The notes under the pieces: model-generated
Told to the model about the DNA's origin: nothing
The model's input: only the letters and a program-made list of their open reading frames with translations
Databases searched by the model: none
NCBI RefSeq assembly: GCF_041381155.1
Contig: NC_091143.1
Span: 36,136,679-36,200,678, forward strand
DNA length: 64,000 nucleotides
From: Argopecten irradians
Lineage: Eukaryota; Mollusca; Bivalvia; Pectinida; Pectinidae
Direction: 5' to 3'
Position numbers and translations under genes: made by a program
Part shown: positions 58,261 through 64,000 of the stretch, in pieces
Layout: each line of letters opens with the position of its first letter
Numbering within the stretch: position 1 is the first letter of the stretch

Positions 58261-59396
58261 TATCGGCTATATTAACCTGAATAAGTGCAATACATAGACT
58301 TGCACAAGTCAATATGGTACACGGGCGATGAATGGATTAATTAATACAGTATGTTGTCTTATTTAAATCCAGTACAATAAGGATAAAATGATTATACAAA
58401 TTGTTTTAATAAAAATCAAAGAAATTAATTGATATGGAAAGCAATCACATTATTTCACAATTGTAACATACATTAACACAATTAGTTATTTAAAGTTTTA
58501 AAAATACCCCACCACTGACAAAACGTAAACGATAAATTGAACAATAATTGATGTAGGACATGTACATTTAAAACATTTTGCTGTAAATACTGTACATTTT
58601 ATATGTTCGACCATATGTGAGAAGAGTTTTTGACTCAAGTGATTTGATTTAAACATATTTTATTTGCACATTATATACAAATGGGATTAGACACAAGTTG
58701 TAAACTTATAATCCGTCTTCTCCCGTAAAAAATCATGATGATATATACACATGACCGCAAATATTAAACAAAATGATGGATGAATAACGCACAAAACTAG
58801 CTTGAGATAAAATTTACAATAAAGTTCAAACATGAAGAAAATTACTCGTGTCTTTATAAAATAAGATTATTGTAAAATACAGAATCAATTCGTAAATAAC
58901 ATCATTAAATGAATTAACTGTCAAATATTAGAAATACACCTTTGTTCAAAGTACAGAAAAGTATCATTTGAGTAATACATACATTCAACAGTAAATTTTG
59001 ACGATCCATTTAGTTAACTCCTAGTACATCTATATGTATCATAATTGAAAAATTACGACTGCTGGTTAGTAAATGTGTAAATACATTTTTAGATGAACAA
59101 CAAGTTATAAAATCGGGTAGTCGATTGACACAGAAAACTGCCGTCTACATAACACTTTCTGAAGCATTCGATACATGAAAACACCACACCATAAAATGTC
59201 TGTGCCTTTCTTCGTGTATGCACCATACTGTAACTCCATACATCGCTAATCCGAGCTAATAAGGGCTCCTTGCAATGCTGTGCAGACGCGTTTTACTGTG
59301 TCAAACCGAGTACGATATCAAATAAAATTTGTAAATATAAATCAATTCAATCAAAGCGTTTAGAATGGCTAATAAAATCACGAACTAATGAAAATA
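58261..59396. other. AT-rich flank / likely LINE 3' UTR
   Basis: No gene seen. The portion next to 59397 is probably the 3' UTR of the adjacent LINE remnant. Confidence 0.35.
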
Positions 59397-61490
59397 AAAT
59401 TTTGTTATCTGTTTCAGACAAACCATCAGAACCAAAAAAGTAACAGATCTGCAGTTATATCAATCAAGTTCAAGTCTTTGTAAAAGTTTATGTATCAATA
59501 TTTTTCTAGAGACAACAAATAATGGACATAATAATAAATAGTGTTCAACAGTCTCCATGGCCTGGGAACATGTACATAGAGGGGATTGGGTTAAATTAAC
59601 ACGTTTAAGATCGGAATTTAGTTCACTGCATTTATGCCTTAGTCGAGTATGAATTATATTCAGTTTTCTGTTACCGAATAAGTAGAAGTTGGAAGCACAT
59701 TCTCCTTGATAAGAAACTTTGTTTTTAAAAGTTGAAATAGAATTACAAGAACGTGTTTGGATATCAAGATTATTCCAAAGTTTTGTTGTATGAGGTATAA
59801 ATGATTTTTCAAAAGTGCCTAATCTGGTTCTTGGAACTACGTAATTATTAAGATTTCTTAAATTGTAATTGCTTACGGTATAAACTGGATTAGACATGAG
59901 GTCATATAAATAGGAAGGAGCAAGGTTATTATATATTTTGTAAAATAGTGTTAGTTTTCTTGACTTTCGACGGTTTCTTAATGTTTCTCATCCTGTTTCA
60001 TAATATAAACTTTGTCGACAATTCTGGCTGCCTCTAGTTGTAGTTTTTCTAATCTGTCTAAATTACAACTATTACATTCATCCCAAACTTCACAAGCATA
60101 TTCCAAAAGAGGTCTTATAAAAACAGTATACAATTTTGAAGCGTCGCTCTACTCAGAGTGATTTTCGATTTCCTTAAAATAGAAATGTGTTTTGAAACAG
60201 ATTTAACTAGAGTATTTATATGTTCTGACCATTTACAATTTTCGTTTAATATAACTCCCAAGTACTTATGATTTGGTGAAATTTGTAGTCGTGTATTGTT
60301 AAATGTCATATTTATATCAAGAGGATCATTACAACTATGGAAAACTACAACATCTGTTTTAGAAGGGTTAAACTAACTTTCCACTTATCAGCCCAGTCTT
60401 CAATCACAGCTAAATCATGATTCATTACATGTTCTATTTTCCAAAGAATTATTGGCAGAAAAAGATAAAGACGTGTCATCGGCAAACATTCTTGCAAGAG
60501 AAAGTAAATTATCAGCTTTATCGTTTATAAAAATAAGAAATAATGAGGGGACCAAGAACAGAGCCCTGTGGAACACATGCCTTTAAATGACCAATAGATG
60601 AGGAAGTATTAACTTCTTACCTTGTTGTTTTTTGTTCGTTAGATAGTCTTTTAGCCACGAAAGAATATTTCCTCTGATTCCGTAACTATGCAATTTTAAA
60701 ACTTGGACTATCAAAATCTTCATCGACGTTAGCTATTGAACAGAAATAGTCGTTCAACATGAAGGGTCAAACGTTTGCTTTAGCCCTATGACGATCATCA
60801 TGAACTTAAGATTGATACAATTATTCAGGGTTAAATACAAAGTGGGAATAATGTCTGATTAAAGAATATCACCACGCATTTGCAAACTAATCTGCGCATA
60901 AAGACGCCAATAAGATTTAGAATCAGAAAGTACATAATAAGTCAATCGTACCGTTAATATTTGCAAAAAATGATATTTTTGGCCTGTTTTTTCATGTTGT
61001 TTACTTTATTTCTTTGATCTTTAATTTTTTTTCAAAGAATGACTATTTTTGTGTTTACGAAAATTTTTGTGTAATCGGTTTCGTTTTCTTATTTCGAGTC
61101 GAAGAGCAAATGTAAAACATGGGTTGTCGTTTTTCCGTACAGTGACTTCTTTTAATAGTATACTAGATTTGGCAAACTTCAAGAAATTGTTAGTAGATAT
61201 TTCACAGGCTTCATCTAAACTATCTGCAGAATTTAAAACATCATACCAAGGAATTTCTCTAATCAGATTATTAGATAAAACAAAATCAGCATCCTTATAC
61301 AACCAAACGTTACGTTTCGAAACATTAGATATGTTTTGTTGTAGTTCTATTACGGTTACCGTAGCAAAGTAATCGCTTGTTTCGTTTCCAACGGGTATAA
61401 CAGACGATTCAAGTACTTTAACATTATCGCTAACGAGAACAGGGTCAAACGACGTACTAGTGTTAACATCAGCCCCAATAAAACCTTTCA
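59397..61490 (-). mobile_element. Decayed non-LTR retrotransposon (LINE) ORF2
   Basis: Read on the minus strand: 61490-61021 encodes the endonuclease-RT linker (WLYKDADFVLSNNLIREIPW), and about 60580-60460 holds RT motifs VPQGSVLGP and FADDTS. Then 60309-60115 has HKYLGVILNENCKWSEHI, and 59897-59460 has the C-terminal segment with HTRLRHKCSELNSDLK and CTCSQAMETVEHYLLLC. Frameshifts and stops separate the pieces, so it is inactive. It has been joined or cut at about 61490 by the Penelope-like element. Confidence 0.85.
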
Positions 61491-61494
61491 GCTG

Positions 61495-63130
61495 GCTAAG
61501 ATTCATTGACGATATTGAAATCAAATGGACCTCCAACCGACAGTCTCTCGATGAATTTATTGAACATGCCAACACATTCCACACAATACCATCAAATTCA
61601 CTGCCGATATATCATCAGATACCAATATATTTCTAGACACTAGATCCACCTTAGTTGAAGGGGCAATTAGTACTGACTTGTATTCGAAACCTACTGATTT
61701 TCATCTATACCTCCGTCCCACCAGTTGTCATCCCTCGCATACCACCAGAAGCATTCCCTATTCACAAGCGTTACGAATCCGTCGAATAGTGTCCGACATT
61801 TCCACTTTCGAACGCCGGTGCGAAGAGATGAAATGCCACCTTCTCTATAGAGGATACAAATCGCATCTGATCGACCAAGAAATCGACAAGGTCCGCGCCC
61901 TAGATAGGGCCAATCTCCTCATATACCAAACCAGAACTGCCACTCAACGTGTTCCCTGTGTGGTAACATTCCATCCTAACTTACCACATCTCCCTTCTAT
62001 CCTTAGGAACCACTGGAAAATCATTGAGTCATCAACAAAACTTAGGCGTATTTTCCCAGAGCCACCGCTACTAGCCTACCGCAGACCAAAAAATGTAAAA
62101 GACCTTGTAGTGAGCAGCAAACTTCCTCCTCTTGCTCCTGCTGCACAAACGGGTTCATTCCAGACATGCAACAATAAACGGTGCATGATGTGTCCATACA
62201 CAGCATCCACAGACACATTTGAATGTGCTATCAACAACAGAGCATACAACATCCGACAGAACCTGACGTGCAAATCCAGCAATGTCATCTACCTCCTCTC
62301 GTGTAGGAAATGCACAATGCAATACGTTGGGGAAACTGGTGGTCCGCTCAACGTCAGAATCAACAATCACCGCTGGTCTATCAAACAGATCAAACCTGAC
62401 TATCCGGTGGCCAGACATTTCAACTTACCCATCCATAGTTGGAAAGACATGCAGGTGATTGCAATTGAGCACTGTTCCTACTGGACACAAACCAAGCGTC
62501 GATCGAGAGAGAGATTCTGGATTACCTATCTACAGACCCGCTATCCCAAAGGCATTAACGAACGTTAAATATACTTATCGACATCAATTGATCACTTGCT
62601 TTTCAATTAATTATCCCTACTTCCAGCATTTTCCCGTTCTGTTCTACGCGTTTTTGATCCTTTACATATGCTGCCCAGCAAAAGGCGACTAAATTTGGGA
62701 CTTTGCTTCTTTGTCAACACACTGAGAAGATAGGCGACTAAATTTGCATCCTATACCAATGAGCACTATATATATATAAATTTCGCCACACATTTGACGT
62801 CACACGTGCCACGCTTTCAAGTCATCGCTCATATTTTAGCGTTCTGCCGAACAGCATGGATACATTTTTGTAGATCCGGCCTTCGGCTGCCACTGCCGAA
62901 CGGTAAATTGCGCTCCATTGTGCTGTATAGTTCAATATTTGTCTACTTTGTCCCGCTTTACTGTTCGTATCCTATTATGTAATCGTGTTCGTTTTGTTTG
63001 TCTTGATAAAGGGGTAGATCGCCTCGAAAATTTGACAATTTTGTTTTGTCCACACGGTTGGAATTACTTCCTTGTCCCATATTTACCATTTGAAGTAATT
63101 CGTATCCAACAGACTTACGTTTGATTGGAT
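61495..63130 (+). mobile_element. 5'-truncated Penelope-like element with GIY-YIG endonuclease
   Basis: It begins inside the RT domain at a [10 protein letters not shown] catalytic box (61502-61531; the usual form is Y/F-x-DD). After a frameshift near 61590 comes a frame of about 300 codons to 62568. That frame holds YSKPTDFHLYL, HPSHTTRSIPYSQALRIRRI, a CNNKRCMMC cysteine knuckle and the endonuclease NVIYLLSCRKC...YVGETGGPL...VRINNHR, followed by RERFWI and KGINER. These match Penelope-like elements whose RT is fused to a GIY-YIG nuclease. The 3' limit is uncertain. Confidence 0.85.
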
Positions 63131-63479
63131 CCCGTGTCATTTGGAAAATCCTGTTGATATTACTTCTTTGACCCCTATATATAGCTATCAATACATTTGG
63201 CAAAAAATTTCGATTCATGTGACTAGAATAGAATCAAATTGCAATCAAATAGCTTATACTTATATGGTTACCATGGTTGACTCAATGTGCAATCGAATGA
63301 AAAAAAGTCCATTATTACTATTATATTATTATATATTAATTATAGTATCATAGTGCCACGGAAGTATTTCGGGGCGCAATTAATTATTTCAAATATTTTC
63401 ATCTTGAAGTAAAATTAGAAGCTCTAATTTTTCAATAGTGGTAATACTGATTCGTCTGCCCCTGCTTTTTATTGAGAAA

Positions 63480-64000
63480 AAATACTATTTGTCAGCGGTG
63501 GGGCATCTTTAATGTTCGTAACAAACTTTCGATCCTTTCTAGTAAGACTCTTTTAAATAATTTTCCTATTTTACGGAAGTTTGCTGGGTCGGACGGATTT
63601 TTATTCCCACCATTGACAATCGGTATAACAATGCCTTTTTTAAACCTTTGCGGAACATGTTCATTTGACATGATACTGTTGAATATAGTACAAGTGATTT
63701 GACGAGTGACCGACCACCGTATTTTAAATGTTCATTACAGGTACCGTCAAGCCCTGGAGCTTTGCCAGTCCTCAATTTTCGGTTTTGTAATGTGACAGAG
63801 GAAAAGTATCACAACTACCGGGAATTCCTTTTGTGATAAATTGGTGTGAGATATCCGGAGTAATTTGCCACATTTATTTGTGTAAGACGAGTTACGCACA
63901 AAATTCCAAAAAACTCTACTGCCAAGTGACATTTCCCCAAGGAACATCAGAATCGCAGACTGGAAAGCAAACCAAGGCTGTGTTCGCCAAATTTTGGAAC
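63480..64000 (-). mobile_element. LINE fragment, N-terminal RT region, continues past the window
   Basis: Encodes GKAPGLDGTCNEHLKYGG and an FRKGLKKALL..RLSMVGIKIR segment, the start of a non-LTR reverse transcriptase, preceded by a linker frame (RVFWNFVRNSS). Frames are broken. It ends abruptly near 63480 without the catalytic FADD region. Confidence 0.75.

Noticed and set aside
61049..61372. 107-codon plus-strand open frame
   Set aside because: Shadow of the LINE linker coding region on the opposite strand.

Overview
The window looks like nuclear DNA of an invertebrate metazoan, most likely a bivalve mollusc. It is AT-rich, its genes are split by consensus GT-AG introns, its proteins are closest to animal families, and it is dense in tRNA-derived SINEs, foldback MITEs, Penelope-like and non-LTR retroelements of the kind common in bivalves. 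The species assignment is inference; nothing in it is prokaryotic.

Layout. (1) 283-1416: a short hAT-like non-autonomous element. (2) 1926-14354, plus strand: NSA2, a ribosome-biogenesis factor (60S maturation). The first four coding exons and the last two are intact with good splice sites. The coding exons for about 155 central residues are absent, and their place is taken by an 8.8-kb array of about 126 copies of a 70-bp satellite. (3) 15.8-17.4 kb: two possible microprotein ORFs on the minus strand. The one at 17160-17351 strongly resembles PIGBOS1, a mitochondrial outer-membrane microprotein. (4) 19643-56235, minus strand: an essentially complete BRCA2 gene. I could assemble 27 coding exons whose phases all agree, giving 11,715 nt or about 3,904 residues. 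It has an N-terminal PALB2-type motif, about 23 BRC-like RAD51-binding repeats in one 6.4-kb exon, the helical domain, OB1, OB2 with the tower, OB3, and a short basic C-terminus. (5) 56.3-64 kb: 5' flank of BRCA2, rich in retroelement remnants: a LINE 3' end, a decayed LINE reverse transcriptase, a Penelope-like element with a GIY-YIG endonuclease, and a second LINE running off the right edge.

Most notable. Three introns of BRCA2 carry tandem arrays that are amplified copies of the adjacent splice site itself: a 40-bp unit containing the 3' splice site of an OB3 exon (about 46 copies), a 21-bp unit containing the 5' splice site of the PALB2-motif exon, and a 10-bp unit containing the 5' splice site of the large N-terminal exon. 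The same gene has a partial tandem duplication of two coding exons, in which the copied large exon has lost its 3' half and donor site. It also has a run of nine back-to-back 30-residue BRC units. Repeat expansion is therefore acting on the coding sequence, splice sites and introns of this recombination gene and of its neighbour NSA2.

The introns also hold at least eight foldback MITE families, several with two or three copies in the window, three SINE copies, and two related foldback elements with internal ~172-bp tandem units. Apart from the missing NSA2 exons and the duplicated BRCA2 exon, which could be assembly errors, the host genes look functional.
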